A stretch of DNA of 64,000 nucleotides, taken from contig OX424560.1 in NCBI GenBank assembly GCA_949152475.1, positions 39,439,719-39,503,718 of the forward strand, read 5' to 3'. The DNA is from Terebella lapidaria (lineage: Eukaryota; Annelida; Polychaeta; Terebellida; Terebellidae). Made by a program: the position numbers and the translations under genes. This document shows, one piece after another, positions 34,107-45,451 of the stretch (positions are counted from its first letter, which is position 1; every line of letters begins with the position of its first letter). The notes under the pieces are model-generated. The model was not told the DNA's origin and made no database searches. It was given only the letters and a program-made list of their open reading frames with translations.

Positions 34107-37100
34107 GGCTACTGTATATTAATTATATTGGCCATTCAACTCAATGTTAAATGATCTTACTTTGACGGTCCATAACACCTTCCTAAAAAAAAATCCCAGC
34201 CTAACCACTATGCTAGTTTTATCCCTCAACGTATTGGGCATCGCGTGGTAAGCATGAATATATTTGACGACACATGGGATTTTTCGCTATTCTGCCTTGA
34301 ATGGACCCGGGGTGAAAATACCCAAAATTATGGGTACTGATGCCCATGCAAAACCCCTTTGATTCCCCAGCTCCTGAGAAGAACGCCAACAAGATACTGC
34401 CTTGAAAACCGGGTCATTATATCCCAGCACTGCGTTCTTTCAGGTGAATATACACTCGTCCGGAAGTCTGGCCTAAAAAATATATGAGGCGATGTTTAAC
34501 AACAGTTTCCCTTTAAATTGCCTAAGTGAGGTGAACGCTCGCTGATTGGCTGAGGGAATTACTGTACACTGCCCTTAATATATAGGCGTTTCTGAGATAT
34601 ATGAATTATATTTTGTCAGTAGGTAGTCTTATATGTATGTAATTGTGAAACGAAATATAAACCTGATATCCCGATTCAATTCTCTGTTTCAGCCCATTTA
34701 ATACATATGCTACATGTGCTGGGATTTGTCAGTCTGCCAAATTCTTAGAATGGAAATTGTTGAAAACTCATTGAGTTTTCATGCAAAAGCCTTGAAAATT
34801 TCAGGATGAGTATAGAATATAAGTGCAATTAGCATCAAGACCCAATCGTTGGTATAATTCAATGGCAGTTTCGATTATTTAGTAAAGTAAGATTAAAGAA
34901 AACCGTGAATTTATCACACTAAAAACGGAAAATTATCTATAGAACCCATGTGAAACGTAACAAACCACTAATAATTTATTTGGAAAGTCAAGAATATCAA
35001 GGGTTTATTATTTGCATGCAACCTTGTGTCTCTAGAATAATGTCAGGGTCAGGGGGGCTGCTTATGATAAGCGTGAGCTCGGCATAGGGCCGACCTCAAT
35101 TCTTGTGATCTGGTCCGGTGGTCAAAATTTCCTAGTCCCTGACACCTGTAGAAGGCTGAGCTATTGAAATGCATCAGTATCATTAATATTGTGCAAACAA
35201 ATTATAATTCAAGTCATAATTTAGCCGCTGAGGATAGTTAGAACATTTTTGTATGCCGACCGACCATGTGATTTATGTGTATTCCACAATTTTCTCCTTA
35301 ACCACACAAAACACGGCAAATGAACATTGAATTAGGTCGGGAACCTTCAACTGTTACCTAGTCAAACAAATTATGACATTTTTTGCGCTCCCAGGCCACG
35401 CAGAGTGAAAATTGTGTAATCAGTTAAGGCTACTGTATATTAATTATATTGGCCATTCAACTCAATGTTAAATGATCTTACTTTGACGGTCCATAACACC
35501 TTCCTAAAAAAAAATCCCAGCCTAACCACTATGCTAGTTTTATCCCTCAACGTATTGGGCATCGCGTGGTAAGCATGAATATATTTGACGACACATGGGA
35601 TTTTTCGCTATTCTGCCTTGAATGGACCCGGGGTGAAAATACCCAAAATTATGGGTACTGATGCCCATGCAAAACCCCTTTGATTCCCCAGCTCCTGAGA
35701 AGAACGCCAACAAGATACTGCCTTGAAAACCGGGTCATTATATCCCAGCACTGCGTTCTTTCAGGTGAATATACACTCGTCCGGAAGTCTGGCCTAAAAA
35801 ATATATGAGGCGATGTTTAACAACAGTTTCCCTTTAAATTGCCTAAGTGAGGTGAACGCTCGCTGATTGGCTGAGGGAATTACTGTACACTGCCCTTAAT
35901 ATATAGGCGTTTCTGAGATATATGAATTATATTTTGTCAGTAGGTAGTCTTATATGTATGTAATTGTGAAACGAAATATAAACCTGATATCCCGATTCAA
36001 TTCTCTGTTTCAGCCCATTTAATACATATGCTACATGTGCTGGGATTTGTCAGTCTGCCAAATTCTTAGAATGGAAATTGTTGAAAACTCATTGAGTTTT
36101 CATGCAAAAGCCTTGAAAATTTCAGGATGAGTATAGAATATAAGTGCAATTAGCATCAAGACCCAATCGTTGGTATAATTCAATGGCAGTTTCGATTATT
36201 TAGTAAAGTAAGATTAAAGAAAACCGTGAATTTATCACACTAAAAACGGAAAATTATCTATAGAACCCATGTGAAACGTAACAAACCACTAATAATTTAT
36301 TTGGAAAGTCAAGAATATCAAGGGTTTATTATTTGCATGCAACCTTGTGTCTCTAGAATAATGTCAGGGTCAGGGGGGCTGCTTATGATAAGCGTGAGCT
36401 CGGCATAGGGCCGACCTCAATTCTTGTGATCTGGTCCGGTGGTCAAAATTTCCTAGTCCCTGACACCTGTAGAAGGCTGAGCTATTGAAATGCATCAGTA
36501 TCATTAATATTGTGCAAACAAATTATAATTCAAGTCATAATTTAGCCGCTGAGGATAGTTAGAACATTTTTGTATGCCGACCGACCATGTGATTTATGTG
36601 TATTCCACAATTTTCTCCTTAACCACACAAAACACGGCAAATGAACATTGAATTAGGTCGGGAACCTTCAACTGTTACCTAGTCAAACAAATTATGACAT
36701 TTTTTGCGCTCCCAGGCCACGCAGAGTGAAAATTGTGTAATCAGTTAAGGCTACTGTATATTAATTATATTGGCCATTCAACTCAATGTTAAATGATCTT
36801 ACTTTGACGGTCCATAACACCTTCCTAAAAAAAAATCCCAGCCTAACCACTATGCTAGTTTTATCCCTCAACGTATTGGGCATCGCGTGGTAAGCATGAA
36901 TATATTTGACGACACATGGGATTTTTCGCTATTCTGCCTTGAATGGACCCGGGGTGAAAATACCCAAAATTATGGGTACTGATGCCCATGCAAAACCCCT
37001 TTGATTCCCCAGCTCCTGAGAAGAACGCCAACAAGATACTGCCTTGAAAACCGGGTCATTATATCCCAGCACTGCGTTCTTTCAGGTGAATATACACTCG

Positions 37101-37217
37101 TCCGGAAGTCTGGCCTAAAAAATATATGAGGCGATGTTTAACAACAGTTTCCCTTTAAATTGCCTAAGTGAGGTGAACGCTCGCTGATTGGCTGAGGGAA
37201 TTACTGTACACTGCCCT
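34107..37217 (+). repeat. 1321-bp tandem repeat, 2.35 copies
   Basis: GGCTACTGTATATTAATT recurs at 34107, 35428 and 36749, an exact 1321-bp step. The copies look identical wherever I compared them. No coding frame is evident. The third copy stops at GTACACTGCCCT, where a small MITE begins. It lies upstream of the oxidase gene. Confidence 0.95.
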
Positions 37218-37412
37218 AATCATCGACCCTCTCCCTAATCATCGACCCCTGCAAACGGCTGGGCAAAACTTCAATAAACTAAAATGTGAAACGTGCTGAA
37301 ATGTGTATTAGAAGTACTTTCAATGTGGTTTTTTTCAGATGTCTGTTTTGCACAGCTGTTTGGCAGTGTTAATTTGCAGGGGTCGATGATTAAGGACAGG
37401 GTCGATGATTAG
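37215..37412. mobile_element. About 200-bp MITE with repeated-motif ends
   Basis: Inverted ends of about 42 bp built from two copies of AATCATCGACCC. No target duplication recognised; the left end abuts the truncated 1321-bp unit. Confidence 0.7.
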
Positions 37413-38740
37413 GTACCCTGACGATAAAACTATCCGATTATGGTGCATCATGAATTATGTAAATCGACAGAAAATTCATTAAAAAAATGAGAGTATGAAA
37501 TGCATGCATGATATTTTTTTTACAAAAAGTGCACATGTTCAAGAGTCAAATTAAGGTTTAAACTTTGTATCAAATTATACAGCAACAACTTGGAATGCCC
37601 CAACTCTGGATGGAAAAAAAACCGTTACTAATCAGGTTGAGCAAGTTGGGAAAGTTAACCAAATATCTGGTACATGGAACGAAAAATGCTCTTGTAGTCT
37701 AGCTGGATTTTCCCAGAAAACCAGGTTTGAAATGTCCCGAAGTTCATATTGAACATGGTACATGAATAGCGATTTTTTTCTAGATAAAAAGAATAAAAAT
37801 TGATAACACATATATGAACTTTCTCGGTGTTCCATTTGTTATACTTAGGGGGAAGTATTCATCACGTTGGAGTAAGAACTAGGGAAGGGGGGAGGGTCAT
37901 ACTTTTACTTTCAATGGGGACTGGGGCATCAGAGCTTGGAATCGAGTTTATTTTGGGTAAATTTAAATGTTGAAATAGTTAATTGGGTGAGAACAGACAA
38001 CTCAATTCCAGCAGATGGACTGATTGAAGTATACATGGGAATTTATCACTTTGTCATATTATTAGTGAATCAACAGTCTCCCTATAACTGGATCCTACAC
38101 GGACCATCCAGGAACACTCCAGATCAAACAATGTCACAATCCAGGTGAAAATTGATCAAAACGTTCCCGGACATTGAAAAAAACGCTCATCAACCCTGAC
38201 CAAAACACTTTTACCCTGGATGAACTCTAGACCGAACCATATCAGCACTTAGAAGAGCCAGTAGAAGTGAACCCAGAAAAGCATGTCAAAGCCACAAACC
38301 AACTCCCCCCCCCCCCCCCCCACCCCATCAACAGGTAATAAATGTAGAATGTGGAGCCAGCTCTCAAGGACGTGGATGACTTGCTGAGCCGCACGGTGTC
38401 GGATCTCGAGCGCACGGGCGCCTCGCTGAGCCACAGGGTGTCGGATCTCGAGCGCACGGGCGCCTCGCTGAGCTGCAGCATGGTCATTGTTGGCACCTGT
38501 GACCCAGGTGTTAGTCCACCGGACGAGGTTCGACTCATACATGGCATGAGTTTGTGCAATAACAGTCATGTAGCCCAGTGTACCCGAGACCGAGAGCCAC
38601 AGAGGCGACTCCCAGTGCATAAGCATGTGAGCATGTTGCTGCCTGACCAGCTGACGGTCCAAAGATTCATGAAACCCCTGTACCATCTCAGGGATGAGCC
38701 AAAGTCTCAGGCGCATATGCCGAGTCAAATGGCCTCCTCC
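37413..38740. other. No gene recognised
   Basis: AT-rich sequence with a poly-C tract near 38306 and a 42-bp GC-rich direct duplication at about 38385-38475 (GGATCTCGAGCGCACGGGCG twice). Open frames on both strands across 38250-38743 match no family I know. Confidence 0.5.
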
Positions 38741-38929
38741 TGAGGGTGCCTACAATTGTTGGCCCCAGAGGCCAAGGGCTATCTATTCTGAATGGAGACT
38801 TGAGTCGCACATAACCATACTCTAAATCATGCCCACCTTTTTTTAGCTTAGATCACTGTGAATGGATCTCAAGAATCTAAGGCATTGACAGTATTTATAG
38901 TTCCAGCCCACGAGCACAAGAGACAACGT

Positions 38930-41700
38930 CACAGGCTAGTACCATACGAATGCATTTGCATAGGAGATGAGCTGCTGTCATGCTTGTTCCTGTTGTTGAC
39001 TAAAAAATGAGTTACGCTCTTCTGGCAGTTCTCCAGTTGGAGCTTAGGAGACGTGTTGGATTTCTGCTGAGGGCTCAGTGCACTCACCTTCAGTCTGAGG
39101 GTCTTCCAAGTAAATAGCTGTACCACACAGTTGCTTATGATGCAGTGTAATCTAGAGATAAGTTACATTGAGTACGCACACTGGTTCATTGGTGTTGTTA
39201 TCCACGACCAGTTTCTCAATGAGTAGACTATCAGTGACATTGACATGTTGTATGATTAGCTCTTGTTGCTGGGCTGTAGAACCTGACAGAAAAGGGGTCA
39301 TATTCCAGATGATGTCAGGTGGAATCACAGTTTTGTTTGTTTATCAGTACCTGTCGAACTAAGTGCTTGTTCTGCTGGTGGTCAAACTTCAACTTCGTTG
39401 CGAAGTGCTTTCCCCTTTCAAAGAGACCTCGTCCCCGAGGTCAGCTGTATCCCACTGTTGAGCCACATCACAGGCCACATGCAGCCACTCACACAAGGCA
39501 GTGATGCGAGTCAACAGCGGGGGCCGACCCGGGAGCGACGCTGAGAAACCCACAGTGGTTCGAAAGGTCAGGCACCAATGTAGGGTTCGGCGACCCCACG
39601 ATAAAGAGGTATACCCCATTACTGGAGTGTCACTGAATTGTCTTATTAACCTGTCAGCACGTTCACACTATAACCGTGGTGTCACTACTATGTAGCCACC
39701 ATGTCAGAAGGCTACAAATGTTAAAATCAATGATGCATTCATGATGCTGGAGAATTTCATACCCCAACAGCATGTCATATTCAATGTTTGCACTGATGAG
39801 GTCAGTTCAGTAGATCTTGGACCCATTATTGTGGAGTCATATTTCTGAACATGTTCCCGTCCTACTCTCTGCCACAGGATTCTATTAATCATATGCATCT
39901 ATCTCAGGTATAGCTTATCTGCAAGTGTCTGTGCGATGAATGTTACCTCAGCATCGGTGTAAACAATCATTTCCAGCTGTGCTCCTCCAGCAAGCACTAC
40001 CACCGACATATTCCAAGACTTGGGATTCATATACCTTGGTTCTCTCCGCTACTCTCCTCATTTTTTCCATCAAAGCACCAGTCTCTCTCTGCTGGTGATC
40101 ATCCTGATCCACGATCAAAGCAGAAGGGGAACACCGCCACTTAGAACATGGATCTCGATCTCCCTGGCTTGTCCTGGTGATCCACTGTCACAGATGGAGA
40201 ACTCTGCCATTTTGGAGGACAGCGGGAGCGTATCATCATTCCAGACATGCATCCTGATGCTTTGGGCTTGTTGATGTGCTATCTGTCTTGATACACGACT
40301 GGTTCAAACAACAGGATCAACTGACGAAATAGAGAAAACATCCCATCTCATCAAAAACTGACCCAGACGTTCGCAGTCACTCAGCTCTGTTGTCGCTGGG
40401 ATTAGGCCCTGCTGTGTTCAGGTTGACGAGCGGCCTACTTTATCAACTCATTGAAATTTTACATTTTATGCGAAGCACCTGTACCCAGTGACATTCTCGG
40501 CTGAGAATTCTCAGTGACATTCTTGGCTGAGAATTCTCAGTGACATTTTCGGCTGAGATGAAATTGTTCTGAGCAAATACTCAGGTAGCTGTTGGGCTTC
40601 CAAATCTCTTGGGTGAGAATTGATTGTCGCAGTCCTCTGCAATGTGGTTACCATCACATCAGAAACAACCTATTCCAGCTTTAAATGTGGGTGGCAATGA
40701 CATCACAGGTCAGTTAAGTCACAGAGCCTGATAATATCTGTGGTGATGAAGATGGATCATGCAGGGATCTCGATTTGGGATCTTTGCTTGGGCATATTGA
40801 GGCAATATTCCCTGGGTTTTCACACCTGAAGCATGTGTCCTTGGGTACAGCTACTGGTGGCTGACTTTCCCGGTTGCTATTGTTGTCATGCTGATCAATT
40901 AGTAGGTTGCAGAATTGCTCCACCAACATGTTGAAATCTGATGGCTGAGGTGAGACAGCCTGAATGCTTACTCTGCTAAGTAAATTGAATGCTTACTCTG
41001 GTGAGAAACCTGGCTCTTCGAGCATCATTTTATGGGCAGGGTGATGCTTGCCCTGGTTGAAGGTATTGATTTTGCAGAGCTCTTCACATACTTCAGAGCC
41101 TTATTGAGCTTTCGAGGGTTCTTCTCAGCAGCTCTGAAAGATGTGGCCTTGTCCTCTCAGCTTCTGGGGGCAGCATTCCACTGCCAAGGATTTTATCATG
41201 TTGTTGGGAGCATTAGAATACTCATCAACGACTAGTCAGTGAACCCAATCTGCAAATTCATCCAGATATCCTCCTTCATTTTGCAATATCAAAGACCACT
41301 GTTTCCGGACCTGTGATAGAGGAGATTTTGATTTCTTCATATCGTTTCTTCATGGCCTTGATCAGACATGGTTCCATATAACTTCCTTTCCAGAGACGAC
41401 CTTGACTGCAAGGATGTAATTGTTTTTGTCCTACATTTCCACTTCTTGATCCTGTCTCTCCATCTGTACATCTTAGTCATGTGTTTGAACTGCAAGTAGA
41501 AAGTACTTCAGTTTTGAACTTGATCTTGGCTTCTTTGAACAATGAAAGTTGTTCCCGTCTGTGATCAGCTGTCGCTGTCACTCAAGCAGAGGGTCCTGTC
41601 ACTCCATGTGTCTTGAGTCTCTTTCTTTCTCTCTCTCGAGCAGAATCAGGCTGGGTGGTTGAGTACTGGTTGTGGTGATGGCAGAGACCAGTTCGGCAGA
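38930..41700 (-). pseudogene. Decayed Gypsy-type LTR retrotransposon (gag and protease remnants)
   Basis: On the minus strand the region 41300-40720 reads like a Gypsy gag with stops (GGYLDEFADWVH, DEYSNAPNNMIKSLAVE, AAEKNPRKLNKALKYVKSS), then a zinc knuckle CFRCENPGNIASIC in which Asn replaces the usual His. Near 39940-40000 MIVYTDAEVTFIAQ resembles a retroviral-type aspartic protease active site lacking the Gly. Further down, weak linker-like stretches continue. Multiple stops and frame changes; no LTRs or RT recognised. It is clearly inactive. Confidence 0.55.
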
Positions 41701-42325
41701 GACCACAAGTCTCTCAAATGGTGGTGTTTGAGAGACTTGTGGTGGTGGTTAGCCTGTTCACTTCTGGGTATTATTCTGAGGCCGATGTGCAAATGTTTTC
41801 AAGAGATGTGACTACAGAAAATCAACTTACTGTACTTTGATTTTTCATACATCTTTCATGTTCATGGCCGGTATAGTAAAGGGCTAATTTTGTTCTACTC
41901 GGATCATATAGGCTTAGGCCTGAATAGATTTACTCCGATTTTGCCAATTCGTTTACACCGTATTTTGCTGATATTTTCGCTACGCTGAATCGTATGCTGA
42001 ATCGTATGGTATCGTATTATTACTTGGCATACTTCACCTTGTAGTCAAACGCAATTTTCTACTGAATTTCATACTTTTATCGTAAAATTTTTAAAAAGGT
42101 TCTGTTATTCAACATACCGGTAGTCTCAAGCTGCGGATCTCGACCATGTTGAACAACCCCCTGTTCCTTGGGATTTCTCTATTTTGGCTTATCTCGCTCA
42201 TACTAGTAATAGACTAAAAAAACATGATGGTCTCAATCCAATTTCCCCGTCCACTTTGCATGCTGGGATGCAATTGATTTTTTTGCAATGTTCACATAAA
42301 ATATCATCATAATTCCGAAAAAGGA
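41701..42325. other. No gene recognised
   Basis: AT-rich; contains a duplicated GAGAGACTTGTGGT phrase near 41700-41740 and nothing else I can assign. Confidence 0.4.
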
Positions 42326-42329
42326 ATAC

Positions 42330-43130
42330 GAGTAAAAAATTAGCCCAAGGGCTAATAAAGGTTACCGGACAATATATATTTTAGATATTAGCCATTTGTC
42401 CCGTGATCTTGGAAATAAGATCATTGGTCGATTCAAGGTCACAAGAATATTCAGCATATATCATTTCTAGTATGTCCACAATCGATTCCTAAGCTGTTAA
42501 GTCAATAATAAGTGAGATATTAACCATTTTATGATCGGACCTTGAAAATGAGGTCAAAGGTAAAGTTCAAGGTCACGAGAATATCCAGCATATATCTTTT
42601 ACGTTATAAAAGCCAGATATTAGCCATTTTGTGATTTGACCGTGATATAGGTTCAAATGTAAAATTCAGGATCATCAGAATATTCAGCATATATCATTCC
42701 CAATATGTTCACTAAGGATTACTAAGCTGTAAAGACGATAATAAGCCAGATATTAGCCATTTTGTTCTCCCATCTTGAAAACGAGGTCAAAGGTCAAATT
42801 CAAGATCACAACAATATTCAGCATATATCATTTCCTTTATGTTCACTATATTGATTCCTAAGCTGTGAAGTCGATAATAAGCGAGATATTAGCCATTTTG
42901 TTCTCTGACCTTGAAATGAGGACAAAGTTCAAATTCAAGGTCGTCATAATATTCAGCATATATCAATTCCTATACAAATGTATGTTCACTAGGCTGCAAA
43001 GTCGATAATAAGTGAGATATTAACCATTTTGTTCTCTGACCTTGAAAATTAGGTCAAAACATATTCACCATATATCATTTCCTATATGTCCACAATTGAT
43101 TCCTTCTCTCTAATCTCAATATTTAGTGAG
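42330..43130 (-). repeat. Diverged tandem repeat with Helitron-like end (element F)
   Basis: Five to six units of roughly 90-140 bp sharing GAGATATTAGCCATTTTGT and GACCTTGAAA..GAGGTCAAA. The left border TTAGCCCAAGGGCTAATAAAGGTTACCGGACAA is the reverse complement of the right end of element E, so this is a related element in minus orientation. Its other end is not identified. Confidence 0.65.
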
Positions 43131-43499
43131 ATATCCCACGTAGATAAAAATCCGTATTACATGAACAGACATGGGGTAACGAATTTATCACTGACTGAAA
43201 ACGAGACTCGCAAGGGATACGGGAACTCGTATCGAAGGTGGCACGTGCCAAATTAGATATTCAGGATACGGGTCTATATCACCGTTGTGAGTGGCCAATC
43301 ACATTATCGGCTTCGTATTCAGTCACTTATAGAACTATATATTTCCCGTTCATACAATCCAACATACTTTGACGTCGGCATGGTATGGAGTTGAGGGTAT
43401 ATGTGATACATGTGAACTCCCCTGATTGTGCTAAAACATGACCATGGAAAACTCAGTCAAATTCGAACAATCTCAGGGCTTTGCATATTTTCGGTTGCA

Positions 43500-43660
43500 C
43501 GCACACTGGTCAACAGTATGAAGCAAGTTTCACTTATAGGCGCACCAACTCGTGCAAAATTTAACCAACTTCATTTACAGGCACATGCGCCTATAAATGA
43601 AGCTAGGCGCACCTTCACTTATAGGCGCATGCGCCTATATGCGGGGTAATACGGTAGCAA
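43500..43660. repeat. Short inverted and direct repeats of TATAGGCGCATGCGCC
   Basis: CACTTATAGGCGCA occurs twice and its inverse GCGCCTATAAATGAAG once. Probably remnants of a small palindromic element. Confidence 0.6.
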
Positions 43661-44105
43661 TCCTTGGTATAGTTTGGCCTTCTCACACACAGGACAGGTG
43701 GCGCTGCGATAGCATCGGAAGTGAGCGATAATACAACGACCTAAACAAAACGCGAATCTCCGTCGTTGCAGAGTACAAATATCATCTTGTTAAAAATTCA
43801 TTAATTGTCATTGTTCAGTCGGAAAAATAGTTCACAAAGACATCGAGCCTGCAGCAGTCTCGTTCAAAGATCGAGGGGGCTCAGAGAGACCGAGTGAAGT
43901 CTGTGACCACACACTGCTTTGAACAGACTCAGTCAGTCACTGACCTGCTGACTTGCCACTTGGTGACTGCCACACATTCAGTCCAAAGAAGCTAGTAAGT
44001 ACTGTAGAACTGGATATCTGCAGATTTGTTTATGAGACATATTTATTGCCATACCACTACCTCTATAATAAACTCTTTGGGTAATCTTACCTTGGCATTC
44101 AAAGT

Positions 44106-45035
44106 AGCCCTGAAAACAAGGCAAAAGCAGGGTGTATTTTAAGATTTTTTTTTTTTCGTTCACCCTGCTTGCCTTGAACTGATGCATTTGAGAATCCACG
44201 GAGAAAATGACGAAACACCCCCGGTCACTTCAACTCGACAATTCATGCAGAAATACACATTTCACGCATACATCGCTTGTTTTTTTTATGCACGGGTCCT
44301 TATACTACATCACCGGCCAGTTTATGTTGAGAAATATCCAAGTTTATTCATGAATACGAAGATTTTATCCAGTTTTCTGCAAATCTGCCAGCGGTCGGAT
44401 TTTCGAGCCGCTCGTATGCCACCAAAATGGTCATGTGACCTGTCATGTGACGCCGAGTCGCGCGAGTGGTAAATCATTCCTGGTTATTTTCTAGAAGCGG
44501 TGGATTTCAAAATAACGAAAATATTTTGTCACAAACAAATGAAGTTTTAGTTGCGTTCCTTTAATTGTAACAACATTTACCGTAATTGTGACAACATTTA
44601 AACAGATGGTACACACCTGTACCAGTTTCGGGTTGTGGTATCTGGAATTATAAAGAAACCGCCCATAATAAAATATAGCGAATGACGCGTCACATGACAG
44701 GTCACATGACCATTTTGGTGGCATACGAGCGGCTCGAAAATCCGACCGCTGGCAGATTTGCAGAAAACTGGATAAAATCTTCGTATTCATGAATAAACTT
44801 GGATATTTCTCAACATAAACTGGCCGGTGATGTAGTATAAGGACCCGTGCATAAAAAAAACAAGCGATGTATGCGTGAAATGTGTATTTCTGCATGAATT
44901 GTCGAGTTGAAGTGACCGGGGGTGTTTCGTCATTTTCTCCGTGGATTCTCAAATGCATCAGTTCAAGGCAAGCAGGGTGAACGAAAAAAAAAAAATCTTA
45001 AAATACACCCTGCTTTTGCCTTGTTTTCAGGGCTA
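44106..45035. mobile_element. MITE with about 345-bp inverted repeats inside the E3 left ITR
   Basis: Ends TAGCCCTGAAAACAAGG; arms 44106-44452 and about 44689-45035 are nearly identical. It is flanked on both sides by CATTCAAAG (9 bp). The intact right ITR of E3 (51430-51450, complement) shows the empty site with one copy, proving insertion and target duplication. Long TIRs with 9-bp duplications suggest a Mutator-like origin, with Merlin-like as the alternative. The open frames in the arms are the same palindrome read from both sides. Confidence 0.88.
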
Positions 45036-45451
45036 CATTCAAAGAAGAGGAGAGAGAAATGAATGTCACAAGAATTTTCTCAAAATTCCTGACATCCATC
45101 TCGAACTCTAAATTGAAAGAAATTACTCTCACACATCTCAGATTCCCCGCGGTGTAGATGTGACGTCACACCGGTCATATGATTGACCTTAGCCGCCATT
45201 AATTTGCTCCTCCATTGTTGGATGTGTCAGCAAAGTCTTGCTTTTGGCATTCGAAGTTGATTTTTCACGTCTTCGAGCGTCTTCTGGCTGTTCTTTAGTC
45301 AGCCTTTTTTGCTTTTAATCGTGGTTACGATTGTTAGCTAGCTTAGAGTTAGTTATTTGTGATTTTTTTGGGAGGAAATGGTAAAGCCTCCCCAGGCCCC
45401 TTTCCTTCCCCTATTGTCGCCCGTTGTACTTCGATGTGATATGTTTCAGAT

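Noticed and set aside
38249..38743. Open frames of 159 and 130 codons on opposite strands
   Set aside because: Contain a short GC-rich duplication and poly-C, no recognisable domain.
44182..44958. Two open frames, plus and minus, with the same N-terminal peptide
   Set aside because: Both are the MITE inverted arm read from each side, not a protein family.
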